Positions 41,651 through 54,488 of a DNA stretch of 64,000 nt are shown here, piece by piece. Within the stretch, counting starts at the first letter, position 1; every line of letters starts with the position of its first letter. Below the pieces are notes generated by a model. It searched no databases and had not been told where the DNA came from. It was given only the letters and a program-made list of their open reading frames with translations. Position numbers and translations under genes: made by a program. Origin of the DNA: Chondrosia reniformis (taxonomy: Eukaryota; Porifera; Demospongiae; Chondrillida; Chondrillidae); assembly GCA_947172415.1 (NCBI GenBank), contig OX359195.1, positions 6,423,501-6,487,500 of the forward strand, written 5' to 3'.

Positions 41651-44473
41651 ATGTCACTAGAGGATCACATACTGGACGACCAGATTGACATTACCCCACA
41701 AAATCCTGTGATGGACAGGGATGACGAGGAGGAGGCTGAATTCAATGGAACGAACGAGGGAGATCTCCAGTCTAACGTTCAAGTGGAACCAACGGAGGAG
41801 GAGCTAAAAAAGGCTGAACTAAAGGAAAAGGCACTAAAGGTAGGACAGTAGCCATGACATTTGTACTCCTGATTCGTTCTGTCTTGTACGAAGTCTGTTT
41901 GTGTCAGTCGTGTACCTTTTTGTATCTCAAGGGACACTCGTACTATTAACCGTCCCCAACCTCGGAAATCAGCTGCCTCACACATTGAAGTGCCTTAATC
42001 TTCAAAGGGGGGGGAAATACAATTTTTAGGGGTCGCCTTATTAGGTTCAATATGTTTGTTTGCTGTTAATAATTGACAATTCAACTTTCTTCAAGGTAGC
42101 TGGGTGGCAAATGATCCCCAGCTCCCCAAAAGAAACAGCATATCCAATTTAAGGAATAACATACAATCTACAGCATACTGTAATTGTATATATAGCCATA
42201 TGAAGGGTTTTAACACTCTTAAAATCAAATTAATGTTCTTTCCCTATACTATATTCATATACAATAATAATTGTTCTTTCACCTTTGCCAATTTTGTGGT
42301 CTTTGTAAAGCTTCAAGAAGAGATTCGTGTTTTAAAGCTAGAGCTTGATGAGAAAGTAAAGGAGTTAGCAGACGTAAAGGATGAACTCGGTATTACTACA
42401 TACGATGAACTAAAGGAATCTCTCTCCTATGGATGGAAAGTTTTGGGTGATAAGTGGAAAGGCCTGCAGGAAACTGAAAAGTTAGCAGTTATGTTATCGT
42501 GCCAAGATCATTTTATTTCTAAACCATGTAGATCGCCTCACTTGGATTAGTAATCATTGGTTCATTTATGAGCTGTGCATCTGAATGTTCAGCAATTACC
42601 ATTCTCACTTATTAGTGTATGTTATGGCTATATAAGCCCAGTACTTGCGGTATTTGCAGCACGTAACAGGTAACATGTTTCATCATATCCTTGCACAGGC
42701 TAAGTGTAATTAACCATTAACTCCCTCACTTCTCAGTAATGTAGAGCCTGTCATAATGGACAGCAGTCTATGACACATTCCTTCACATTATCAGTGATTG
42801 GTATACTCTTAAGACTGTAGATAGGAGCACCCCTAAAGTACCAATCTGCTTTTAGTACAGTATACGTACGTTATGCTTCTGGATTCAGGTACAAAAAGGC
42901 TGATGAAAAACTGAATGCATTGAAGCACAAGATTGAAGATTCAGAAAAGTATGTGTTTGGAGCAAAATCTCCTCAGCTCTACTATGCATGTCTCACAAAG
43001 TGGTCACTGCGACGCACTCTCCATAGACCCTGTAGAATATGCTAACAACCTATCAGTACAGTAGTACTCTCTAAGTAGGGATGGCTGAAAAAAACATGAC
43101 ATAATTTTGCTAATTGTGAGGCTGAAGAATTGTGTAAATGGATTATATTAGAGCTTAATATTTGTGTATATAATGCAGGACCACTTCTTACTTCCATGCA
43201 TCTCAAAAAGTACACAAGTCTGAATAAACTGTACACAATAACATATTATTCTTGTTTACATTAACTATATCTAAAGTGTACATATAGAGGAACCTGTGTT
43301 TCACTTTCACGTTGCTGATAGTAATGATCATTTGGACGACATGGAAAATGGTGTATTAGATTTTTCATGCTCTTTTACAGGTACCAAAAGACAAAGGAGA
43401 CTCTTCATGATTGGGGAGGCAAAGCAGCTTCTGCTCTGCAAAAGGCCGGCACTGCCATTAAGTTAGTGTTGAGCATCATCACCTGATCCTTGGCATGTTT
43501 GATATAACCTACTAACCTCACACTTGTGTTAATTTTAATACGGCTTGAAGTATTTATAGCATTTCACATTCTCCTCTGAATTGAGAGTTAATTTTAGTGG
43601 TACCTTTGGATGTAACATCTACCTAGCTCATATGAGACACCACCTCTGCCTGCCATCTTATCGATTTAGATTCATCCTAAGTTAACTATATGTGTAATCC
43701 TACATTTAGAGAGAATGAAACTGTTCAAACTGTTGGAAGTAAAGTAAAGTCAGCTGGTTCAAGGCTGAAGGTATGCAATCCTATCCTAGAAGGCTTTCTT
43801 AACAACAGATATATTTACTGACCTTAGGTATACTGGTTTTAGTGCTCTGCCACTGAGCTGTGGACTTTCCCTTATATGGTAGTCCTCATTTCATTGGTTG
43901 TGCTTCTTTTGGTCAAACCAGCTGACCAATAATAATAATAATGAAGACTGTATGCACCAGTCATACACCAGCCTAATGTGTCTTACCAAGTAGAGATGAT
44001 GTCAAAGATATGTTGTTTCTGCATCATTTTAATAGCATTCTGCTTAAACAGTACATTAACTGTGAAATAGACTGATTAAAAGATTATTTGTGACAGAAAA
44101 GAAGCTGATGAAGGCCCACGGGTCGAAACATCTTAATCTTTGTTTTAAAGAAGTGTTGCTGATTGCTCAAATAATTTCCTATCAAGAAGCTACTTATATA
44201 TATATTTGGCAGAAGGAAGAATTGACTTGTATTTATGTATGTATGTATTCTACACATGTCGGCGGCCATATTTATATAGCCCTTGGATTGTTGACTGCTC
44301 TATAGCAATATTGTTACACTTGCTAGGATACAATAGTGAAGGCAATGTCAGTTGACGAGGCTGACACAAGTACTGAGCCTGAGAAGACTGAGGCCGAGTC
44401 ACAGCCCATAACTGAGGAACCAAAGTCAAACAAGGAAGCAGAACTGGATGAAAACAAAGAAGAAAAGGATTAA
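41651..44473 (+). CDS. TPD52 (tumour protein D52) family coiled-coil protein
   Basis: Six exons join in phase: 41651-41839, 42311-42480, 42889-42948, 43381-43461, 43710-43770, 44327-44473. They give 235 residues. The N-terminal third is acidic (MDRDDEEEAEFNGTNEGD). A coiled coil follows (EELKKAELKEKALKLQEEIR, LKLELDEKVKELADVKDELG), then the TPD52 core: ITTYDELKESLSYGWKVLGD, YKKADEKLN, YQKTKETLHDWGGKAASALQ, KAGTAIK, GSKVKSAGSRLK. The tail is Glu-rich. TPD52 proteins are cytosolic adaptors that dimerise through the coiled coil and act in vesicle trafficking and exocytosis. The match to TPD52/TPD52L is strongest in the YKKTxETLxxxGxKxxxAL region. Which vertebrate paralogue it corresponds to cannot be told. 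Confidence 0.88.
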
Positions 44474-44885
44474 ACACATTTGATCATGCATTGAATATTT
44501 GAAGTTGATTGCACAATTTTTTCCCTATCATAATTTTACTGGTACAACATAACCCCTGCTTCTTGTGTCCATAATGTTATATGTAAAGGTCTTTGATATA
44601 ATATACACCAGTGGTATATACACATATGTATGAACAGAAAATTGAACAACCGCATAGCTATATACACAAAAGCCTCAATTTCTGTGTGTACAGTGGCAAT
44701 TTACAAAATGAAAGTCTCTGAATGAATTGAATGAATGAGTTCCAAAGTTACTTGTATGAATGAAGTGATTTTCAAAAAAGCATAAACTTGTTGGTTTTGC
44801 AAATGCATGTGGTCATTTCAAGGGAGAAGAAAGAGGGGGTTGATATAAAGTACATAATTTTAAAAAAATAATTCACATTTAAAAA
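44474..44885. other. Convergent 3' spacer
   Basis: Lies between the stop of the TPD52-family gene (+) and the stop of PYCR (-). AT-rich; holds both 3' untranslated ends. Nothing else seen. Confidence 0.6.
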
Positions 44886-47420
44886 TTAAACATTGTTTGG
44901 ATTTCCATTTGTAATTGTAGCCAATTCTTTAGATCGTTCACAAGCTTTAGTTAAAGTTTCCATGAGTATTCCTCTGATTCCAGCATCTTCCATAACATGG
45001 ATGCCCCTTATGGAGGTCCCTGCAGGCGAACACACAGAGTCTTTAAGTTCTCCCGGATGCTTCTTTGTCTCCAAAATCATCTTTGCAGAACCCTACCAAG
45101 AGTAGAACCCTAATAATTAGTACCTCCATTCATGAGCTTATATAAGTAAGAAACACAAATCACCTTTAGTTTCCATTAACAGAATAAAATATTACAACTT
45201 CTAAATAATGTGACACAAAGCAGTATTTCTTCGCTGTATCAGTTTGCCTCTATGACTTACCAGCATAGTTTGTGCAGCCAATGTGAGTGCCAAATCCTTA
45301 TTCAGGCCAGCCACCACACCTCCATCAGCAATAGCATCAATCAACACATAGGCCTATTGAAGGGAATAACCATGGCAACAGAGTGATAAAATACTGTACA
45401 TATTGTTTTTATAAAACTTGGCAAAATGATGTGTCACTTTTTTCAGTAATAAGAAATAAAGCTATTCACTTTTGAAGGCATATTAGCATAACATATGCAC
45501 AGGTTTTATGGTATAAACTATACTAACAAAAGCTGGGCCACACCCACTGAGGGCTGTGACTATATCTAGATACTCTTCGTCCATCTTCCAGCACCTTCCC
45601 ACTGAATTAAACAGGTTTGTCATAATGTCATAATCTTCCTCCTTGGCATCACTCCCTGATGCATATACAGTGGCCCCTTCTTGTACAATTACAGGAGTAT
45701 TAGGCATGGCTCGAATCACTCTCTTGATGTCATCTTTTCTACTGTTTTTCAAGTGCTGTACATAGAATCAAATAGTATTATACTCATTACATACATACAT
45801 ATGTATAATATTATAACTACTGCAGCACACCACTTTAGATTACATTGCAAAAATAAAACTGTGTTAAATGTGTCCTTTAAATGTTTCATGACTTTTGGAA
45901 GTTTAGAGATATAGTTGTTAAAGAAGACCCTCAGGGTCAAAACAGCTTTTGCCCCCCTCTAGACTTTTGGGAACCCCCTAAATTGCTTTGACACCCTCAT
46001 ACCATTGCCTCCCAAAATTTTGAAAATTTTCATTCATGCCCCCCCACAAGTTCTGCGTTCACCCTGGTTTACCAATGCTTTGTCTCCAGATGCTCAAAAG
46101 TTGAAAGATTAGCCATTTAAAAGTATAAAGAGAGAGTTTGACAGGATAATCGTTTGTGGAAAGTTTAGACTCTGTTGTGACACTCAAAGAGTAGAAAGAT
46201 GTCCAATTATAAAGAAATACATCCAATGCAGAACATGCAAACTAATATAATAGTAAAGAGGTATTCCAACATGCCTTTTCTATTGTCTTGATAGTGATAC
46301 CAGCTGCTATGGATATGACAAGATGGTCCTGGGTGACTAGCGGCTGTACTTCCTTCAGTACTGTTCCTACTAAGTGAGGTTTTACTGCTACAATAACTAC
46401 ATTACTTTCCTCAACGACCTCTCTATTAGACTGAGTGGTCTTAACTTCCAATTCCTAAGGAGAAAGTTGAACTTAAAAATCAAGCATGTCCAATTCAAAC
46501 TACTATAATGACAAAATATGGTTCAGCAATTGTACACTTTCATGACTTTATAGGAAACTTTGTTTACCAACACTTTACTACTGTCACAAAACAAGGACTA
46601 TAAACAGAAGCTTTACTAAACATCAATGTCTATATACAGTGTGTATAGCAAATTCAAATACTTCATGGTAACAAGGCAGCATTTTTTAACAAAATATGTA
46701 CATTGAGGTGGAAATAATGTTTCAACACAGATGACTACTATAGCTCAACATGACATATTGTGATGCACAGCTTTTTAAGTGACCAACATGTTAAAATGGT
46801 TGATTAACTGATTAATTAATAAATCAAATTAATATGCTTGACATTTAAGGAGTTGAAACTTCATCAATGTGGACTGTGGTTTACAAAGATGAAGTCTAAA
46901 CTGTATACAATTATTGCATGGCGCACACCATTCCAAGACAAGCATTGTACACGCCGTATGCCTTAGTAAAGCAAAGAAACGATATTAAACATTATACCTT
47001 AATTAGTCTATTAAACATGATTAACAAGATGATTACATTATGTCACTAGCACCTGGCAGGCCAAGCCTTACTGTCGGGTAGTGTAGTGCCTTAAGGAAAC
47101 ACGGTACAAAGTGAGACCATAAGAGATCCAATAGCGGTAGCGTAAATATAAATTATTACTAGTGTAGGATAATGCGCACAGCGCTGCGTGTATACGAGAG
47201 ACACATCTCGCAATGAAAAGAACAATATATAAAACTCTCATCATTATTCAGCTATGGGGACGTTACTACCTACTCCTATTTTGGCGGTATCTTCCTTTGT
47301 CGGGGCAGCGGCGATTATCTCTCGAGTATTGGCTACAGCTCCTACTCTCAGAAATCCTCTCGCTAAAGCGGTAGCGATGTTGCCTGCTCCGATAAACCCG
47401 ATCCTAAGACTGCTAGCCAT
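44886..47420 (-). CDS. PYCR: Pyrroline-5-carboxylate reductase
   Basis: Five exons join in phase: 47420-47274, 46454-46275, 45755-45528, 45353-45261, 45092-44886. They give 284 residues. The enzyme reduces pyrroline-5-carboxylate to proline with NAD(P)H. The start SLRIGFIGAGNIATALARGF is the Rossmann dinucleotide loop. Then come NVVIVAVKPHLVGTVLKEV, VISIAAGITIKTIEK, RAMPNTPVIVQEGATVYASG, the P5CR signature around VTALSGCGPAF/AYVLIDAIADGGV and the C-terminal helices LETKKHPGELKDSVCSPAGT, SIRGIHVMEDAGIRGILMET. An in-frame ATG at 47480 would add 20 residues (MNPKKIFPRYAASVF), possibly a mitochondrial extension. Intron 2 appears to begin with GC (AAAAG|GCATGT), because phase and similarity require the exon to end at 46275. 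The first donor (GGA|GTAGGT) is the best of several close candidates. Confidence 0.92.
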
Positions 47421-47623
47421 GACAGTAACTGCACAAAAGACTGAAGCGGCATAGCGCGGAAATATCTTTTTAGGATTCAAACAAAGCGTATTGTATTACG
47501 CCCACGCAATCCTCGCCACACCGAAGGCACGTGCAGGCTGCGAATTCATATACACGTAATATGTTTATTAGCTCAACAGTAAAAATGTACAATCGTGCAT
47601 ATAAACAGTATTGGAATAGAATA

Positions 47624-50600
47624 TTAATGAGATTTACACGTTCTGTCCTTGTTAACTGCATTAATCAGAGCATTCTCCTTAATCTCTGGCATTAGATGCA
47701 ACATCAATACATCCAAAATGGTGTAAATGAGGTTTCTGCAAAACAGAGACAAAACAATTTACAGAGTGAGGAAAAGGACTCATGAGGCAGACCTGTTTAT
47801 TGATGGATTCTCCAGGCAGTCCAGACCATGCTGCAAGATGGAGTCATAATTACCATACCCAACCAACAGAGGAAAGACATCTACAGGTATACAAAAATAA
47901 ACGTTGGAAAACTTACACAAGAATTAGTTGTTATGATGTTTTAGGTATATTTAACCTTTCAACATCTGCTCTTATACTATACAATTACAAATGCAATGGC
48001 TAATGTAAGGGATATCATATATATCCCTTACATTTAGCTAGAAGAAATCCTTATTCTATTATATCATATATAAATACAAAATCTCAGTTACTGTATTTAC
48101 TTGGTAGAAAATGTTTGATTTCTCTAACAGCATCTTCTCTGAGTTGCTTCTTTTCAGTAAAGTCGAGTGTCCTCCGTCTGGAGATGTCCAATTCACCGTT
48201 GGGCCAGAGGGTGTGTCTGAGGTGGTACAGGACCCGGGCCCATTTGTCTTCATCCTCCGTTACCTCTTCCAACAAGCACATCAGACCACTACACAGTAGA
48301 AGTAGCACAACGAGAACTAATGTAACATGACATGCCAAGTACAGGTCAAGAAGAAGACAAAGAATTCCTGGGTCACTGATGGAATTTCCAGAAACAGCCA
48401 TCTGGCCCAGTGGAGTAGAAGAGAGGTAGAAGGAGAAAATGAGAGTAAAAGTGAGAAGGGAATCATACATATACTTATACTGTATATTGTAATCCCAGCA
48501 ATAAATTGTAATAATTTGATGGAAATCTTCAAAAATATAACAATTAAAAGCACAGAAGGCAAATCTAGACAGGCTCACCTGTCAAAGGCACCTCCAAATA
48601 AGGAGAGAAGGGCTTGTTGAAACTTCCCTTTGAAGACCCAAAGATGGCTGCAGACTGGTCTGGCTGCTTCAGTTGCAAGACAAAACAGGGCATTGGTCAG
48701 CAAACCAGATTGGAAAGACTGGTTGAAGGAGTTTGACTGACTGTAGGCAAATGACTGACTAAGTAAGGAAAAGAGCTTATAAAGGGGTCCTTTGGAGTTC
48801 AGTTCTTTCTGAACAGAGGATGCAGAGACTGGTACATCCTCACATCCATCAGTTTCCTCTGACTCTGAAGTCTCTTTGCTCATCTTTTCTTTTGCTGAAA
48901 CAAGAGAATCATCATCAGCTGTTGAAAGGTGCTGGAGATGAGCTGCCACTAATCCCACAGACTCCTCAAGCCAGACTGGGCTATCGTAAACCAGCTCATG
49001 TACACTTTTGGAGTTGCCATCAGTCAGGATGTGGTCGCCTTGGTTACAGTAGGTCACTGGGAGGTGGGTGTGGAGGTACACACCCATCATATCACAAGTC
49101 GTAGGAGATTCTTCTGCATTTGCCACCTGAGATGTTACTTTAGGAATGCTCTTTCTTCTGGTAGCAGAAGATGTATCCTCCCTTCTTCCATTTTCCCACT
49201 GATGCTTCTGAATACAGGTATTCAAAAACTTCTGTACAGCCTCACACTTCCTCAAATCATGTTGTCTCCAAATATACTAACAATAATATTGCAATATCAG
49301 ATCTATAATTATATTTCTTTGTAGTGTAAATAATCATATCAAATCAGACAATGTGAATGTTATGTGAATGTTATGATACAACTAAGCATATTGTACACTA
49401 ATTATACAACTTTTATACTACTCCGTCTTACTTTAAGACTTATCTGCAGTATTTTCTTTCTTGACTCAATCATGTCCGGATCAAAACTTGTTTTTCGCCT
49501 TAAAGGCAATTTGGTGAACAGTGCTTTCAATGTAAATTTTTCAGGAAGCTGAATCTCTGAGAGATAAATACAGACACAGACATACTGTAGTAACAATTAC
49601 CTAAGCCAGTGGCTAACAGTAACATATATACACACATACATAACACACTTATGCACACATATACATATTTTCATTTTCATTTTTACAGAGTATAGGCATA
49701 GCATGTAGGAAAATGGTGTATTAGATTTTTCATATACGTACATATACACACTAACTTGGTCCATGTTCAGCAACTGTAGGGTCCCTAAGAATATCCATAA
49801 GAAGGTTCTCAAAGTCAGTGTATCTTGCCAGTGCATAAAGATTAGTACCAACACATCCTGAGAGCCGAGAGAGCACTTCAGCATTTACAATGGTCGAGGA
49901 AAACTATGAAAGCAAGGAAATAATTAAAAGGAGTGCAATATGTTAGCTAAAGTTTAACTGTTAAGTCCATTCTGTAAATACCCAGTACCTCTATGACATA
50001 GCCAATGAAAGGTCTTCCATCACTTCCTTCACACAGCTGGTGGGAGGTAATGGTCACATGATGAGGATCATGTGATGCTTCAGCGCCAGAGCTTGGATCA
50101 AACTCTACACTCAATTGTGCAGCCTGCAAATCTTGGGTTTGTGTTTGAAGTGATGTGGTGAGGGATTCAGTGACTGATTTTGACGTGGTGAGGGATTCAG
50201 TGACTGATTTTGACGTGGTGAGGGATTCAGTGACTGATTTTGACGTGGTGAGGGATTCAGTGACTGACTTTGAAGTGTTTCTTGTTAGCTGTGAATAAAA
50301 ATGAATCATCCCAAATATGGAATAACATTACTATTAAATATACATGAACAATTGATGTGATAATCAAACCACAAGTTATTTTTATTCAGTGCTCTATCAC
50401 TGAGCTACAATTGGAACAGCCCCCTTTGATTCCCTTCTTATACTAACTACATGTACACTTCTATGATGGTACACTCAGAATCCATAAAATATCTCCAAAA
50501 TTACCTTTCTGCGTTCCTTCTTAATTTCTGCTAGTAATTTCTCATTCTCCCTTTCCATTGTCAGATGAATCTTCTTCAGTTTCTCCGGTGGTGACTTGCT

Positions 50601-51431
50601 AAATACAGCAACAATAGCCATCATCAAGAAATCGGGATCTGACAACAGGTCCATCAGAGGTAGAATGAGGTTAACTGACAACACCTCTCTGAGGAACAGT
50701 CTAGCTGGGGCGCAGTCCTTCGAGTTCTTGGGTATGGCTTCCTCGCATATACAGTCCAAACATGACCGAATGTACAATAGTTCCGTCCGTTCGCTATCTA
50801 AGGCTGGGTGCACCGGGGCGAATGGAAATGATTTAAACTCTTTATAGTAATCCACTTGACCTGCCACGGTGCTGACTCCTACGCGCCGCTTCAGTTGGAT
50901 GTCGTTTAGTACTTCCAAGTGGCGCATCACTACAGATATCACATCGCACAGTACGCGCTTTGTGTCTATATTGGTCAATCTGTCCTCTAAAGTGGAGGCA
51001 AAACCTCTCAACACTTGTTCCACTCCAGCTGGAAAGTCCGAGTCAGAAGATATCTTTTTATACCAATCAGAAACGAAGTCGCGTCGTATCAAACGAGTAA
51101 GTTTGCGTACTTCATAATTGTAAGATTTTTCTTTATGTAGTTTGATCGTATCTTGCCAACTTTTTTGGTTCCTTAAAATTCTTACTATGAAACGCCTAAC
51201 AATATCATCTAATATTCTCCTTGTTTCTAAAGCAGACGGGTGAAAGCAAAGGAAACCCGCCAGTAGGTATCCAAACGTGATGGAAATAAGAACCAATATT
51301 ACCGCAGTCAGGCAGTATCCACAATAACATGAAGCAAACATAACGGAGGCCAATGGAACAGCAAACATGATCAACCACCACTTGGATGCCATGTTATTTA
51401 GTCTCGTATAGCACAGCAAATGGACCTCCAT
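47624..51431 (-). CDS. SNX19-like sorting nexin (TM-PXA-PX-nexin C)
   Basis: Eight exons join in phase: 51431-50505, 50288-49989, 49903-49756, 49556-49432, 49276-48579, 48288-48101, 47880-47793, 47735-47624. They give 770 residues. The N-terminus has two hydrophobic helices (about 20-36 and 40-62), as in the ER/endosome-anchored PXA sorting nexins. The PXA domain follows (RLIRRDFVSDWYKKIS, FASTLEDRLTNIDTKRVLCD, HPALDSERTELLYIRSCLDC, VNLILPLMDLLSDPDFL). A PX domain (RPFIGYVIEVFSSTI, LYALARYTDFENL, LPEKFTLKALF, MIESRKKILQ) comes next. A low-complexity linker leads to a nexin C domain (LWPNG, REDAVREIKHFLP, LECLENPSINRNLIYTILDV-like end). No RGS domain is seen, which favours SNX19 over SNX13/14/25. 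PX domains bind phosphoinositides; SNX19 tethers endolysosomes to ER. An alternative start is MASKWW at 51392. Confidence 0.85.
50155..50273 (-). repeat. In-frame 30-bp coding minisatellite in the SNX19-like gene
   Basis: Four near-perfect 30-bp units (GATTCAGTGACTGATTTTGA core) encode the ten-residue repeat SKSVTESLTT just before the PX domain. The period is a multiple of three, so copy number can change without frameshift. Confidence 0.9.
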
Positions 51432-51705
51432 ATTTAATTTGATAATTGGTGAACGATTCGATAAAAGAAAAAATACGACCCAAATGCAGTGTTCATATTA
51501 TAAACATCACACTGTGACAGTATAGGTCTGTATCATTAGTAATTTACCACTGCGTACCAACCACTAAAATTGAAATTAGAAGTAGGAAGTTCTGTATGGT
51601 TATCCTTGTCAGGTCAGATCTAGATGTACATTATGTCATATCAAGACCTTCTTTTTGCAGCAGCCTGCTCGTAGACTGATCAGTCGCTGAGCTTAACGGA
51701 TAATT

Positions 51706-53399
51706 ATGGAACCAGACGAAAAGCAACTACTCAAAGGACTGAGCGACCGAACTTCGACGTTAACGTCGCTTAAAGAGATCTGTAAAGTAATATATTCTAC
51801 AATAATTGCGTGTTTCGGTGCTCTTCAGTTTGGCTATGCCGTCGTCTTTTCGTCACCTTTAATTGGCAACCTCAACCATCTCTCCGAGGAACGAAACTTT
51901 ACCTTGTGGCAAGAAGGCTTCGGTCCGTGTACGTATAAGGAGCTAATTGGACCAATGACGCCCATAGGAGCTATTATAGGTAGTCTGTTGAGTTCCGTAG
52001 TGGTCGCTTTTACCGGACTGGTAACTGGGATGGTCATACCTGTACTCTTCAGTATACTAGGTTGGGCGATGATGGGAGCGTCGTACGCAGTAACCGAAGG
52101 TGTTACCTTTAGAGCGATGGTTCTCTGTGGTAGATTCTTCACCGGTTTGGCAGCAGGATGGCAAGCTGGAATAGTACCGGTGAGTGTGTAGTGAGTATCA
52201 AAAATACTTAATACATATGTACAGTAAATTCTTGATAACAGTATACCATGTAGCTACTTGCTTAATTCTCTTTATGGTGTTCAAGGCTTTTTTGTGTCTC
52301 TATACTTTAAAATATGTAGGCTTATATTGCTGAAATTTCACCATCTTCAATGAGAGGAAAATTAGGAAGCCTATTTCAATTATTAACTACTCTGGGAGTT
52401 ATGATTAGTTACCTATTAGGTGCCTTACTGGACTACTGGATTGTGGCTTGGATCTTTACTGTATTTTCTGGGCTACATATAATATTGCTCTTCACTCTGA
52501 AGGAATCTCCATTACGATCAAGAAATGTTCTTAAAAATGTCCAAAGTGTTTTCCATTCCAAATCTACATTGAATGAAACTGAGAAAAAACAGAATTGCTG
52601 TAAACCGCAATATCTTTGGAGGCTAATATTAGTAGCTGTCATTATGACATTTCAGCAAATCACTGGTGTTAATGCCATCGGATTTTATGCAGGTTCAATT
52701 TTGAGTTCAGCCAATGTTGGTACAAAATCTGTTAGTGCTGATACTATTGCTTCACTGTGTATTGGTGTAGTACAGTTTATTGCAACATTTTGCTCAATAT
52801 TTGTAGTTGATCGATTTGGGAGAAGAATTTTGTTATTCTTTGGATCCTTGGGCCTAATGTTAAGCATGCTGGCTTTTACTGTGTTCTATGGCATTGTTCT
52901 GGAGGGCTTAGTTTATCACACAGAGATACCCACTAATTCCAGCAGTTGTGATCTTATTCCTGCCATTAAAAATGAGGAACTGGGAAGTAGATTGAGTTCC
53001 TTACCTATTGCTAGCATTATGGTTTTCTTCATTTTTTTCTCTATTTCATGGGGACCAATCCCCTGGGTAATCTTAGGAGAGATATTTCCTAAAGAGATAA
53101 GAGCTCTTGGTGGAGGAATTGGATCTGCTTCTATGTGGTTATCACTAATTGCAGTTACTCTTATATTTCCAATAGTTTCCATTGAAATAGGAGAGACTGT
53201 ACCCTTTTTGGTATTTAGCATGACATGCTTCCTTTTAGCGCTCTTTGTGATCTTCTTCATCCCTGAAACAAAAGGCTTAACTTTGGAGGAGAGTAGTAGT
53301 CTAAAGTTTAACATCTTGACAAATGTTAAGGAGTTCTTTTTTCTGATGAAGGATTGTGTGAAGTGTCGCTGGATTGCTTGCCATGCAGAAAGTACGTAG
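51706..53399 (+). CDS. SLC2/Tret1-type sugar transporter, copy 1
   Basis: Two exons, 51706-52179 and 52320-53399, with GT-AG ends at phase 0, give 517 residues and the 12 membrane helices of the major facilitator superfamily. Diagnostic sugar-porter motifs are present: FGYAVVFSSP in helix 1, QQITGVNAIGFYAG in helix 7, DRFGRRILLFFGSLG after helix 8, WGPIPWVILGEIFPKEIR in helix 10 and FIPETKGLTLEESS after helix 12. The residues PSSMRGKLGSLFQLLTTLGV resemble insect trehalose transporters and GLUT6/8. The protein likely moves a hexose or disaccharide across the plasma or an internal membrane; the substrate is unknown. The N-terminal tail is short and acidic with LL (DEKQLLKGL), a possible endocytic signal. 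It is divergent from the SNX19-like gene, 274 bp apart. Confidence 0.92.
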
Positions 53400-53559
53400 A
53401 AAATAGATAATCAATATGAATATGAATTGCTTAAGAGTTTAAATGAATTAAAAAATTTCAATGAAAATTCAAAATATAGAATCGAAATGAATCAATTTTA
53501 TATATTTATATATACATAATACATATATATTCAGTGGACGTGGCTATATACTCGCTAGG

Positions 53560-54270
53560 GGAGGTTCCCTACAATAAGGAATGATATGGGATATATTGCA
53601 ACATGCACGTATGAGGAAAGGGATTCTGCTTTGAGGGCATGGAAGCAAGATTTACCACCAGAGACCCCTGTTTCTATTGTATCTACTAGCCATAAGGTCT
53701 GGGGATAAACCAAGGATTGACTTTTTGTTTGAGAGCATCCTTGCATCATATAAGGATGATGAGTCTAGAGCCATATGCAGGCTAGCTGTTGCCTGCCAGT
53801 TCAGTTATAGAATCTGGGGCATGGTTGAATGCCCCACCAGTTTCCTCCCTATAGGGCTGAGGATGACTGATGAGGCCATCCGGATTTCTGTGGGACTGAG
53901 AGTAGGAGCTTCTCTCGGAAGATTTTCGCACCATAGTGCAGTGAACCGTGAACATCATCCAACATGCTCTCACAGCTGCAAAAATCCCGTCTCGGCTAGA
54001 ACCTTCTGGGTTTCACCGGTCAGACGGTAATTGCCCTGATGGAATGACCATGGTACCCTGGGAATAGGGAAAGTTTTTAGTATGGGATGTCACATGTATT
54101 GACACTTTTGTCAATCACACTCCTGGAGAGCTGCCATTGAGCCAGGAGGGGCTGCCGCTCATGCTGTTTGAAGAGGAAAAGGCCAAGAAGTATGCTCACC
54201 TCGACAGCATCTATCGATTCCAGCCATGCAGTAGCTGGGAGACATGTGACTCTAGTCCAGGGCTTTCATG
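53560..54270 (+). mobile_element. Decayed non-LTR retrotransposon (LINE) C-terminal fragment
   Basis: Broken frames encode the end of a LINE-type reverse-transcriptase polyprotein: LPIGLRMTDEAIRISVGLRV, GASLGRFSHHSAVN, then after frame changes CPDGMTMVPW, FLVWDVTCIDTF and KAKKYAHLDSIYRF. The order and wording (GLRMDDEAIRxAVGLRLG, KYxHLDxxYRF) match retroelement ORFs common in sponges and cnidarians. Most of the reverse transcriptase and the 5' part are absent. It lies in the spacer between transporter copies 1 and 2. The short sequence to its left (GCTAGGGGAGGTTCCCTACA) is the same as that just before copy 3, so the element appears to have entered a duplicated promoter. Confidence 0.7.
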
Positions 54271-54488
54271 AGGCAGCTTAGCAAGCTATACGTATACTAT
54301 ATATCTTTCCGTAACATGAAGCCGTACAACGTAATCGGCAAAACAATATAAGGGCTGCTAAAAATGGTGAACGATTCGGAATATACCACTGCGTACCAGC
54401 CACTTTACATGTTATATACGTACATAAAATTTTGAATTTAGATGTAGGAAGTTCTGCTCGTAGACTGAAGCTTAACGGATATATAATT

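Noticed and set aside
53677..54030. 117-codon frame as a host gene
   Set aside because: It is the GLRMTDEAIRISVGLRVGAS region of a LINE polyprotein and continues in other frames after breaks.
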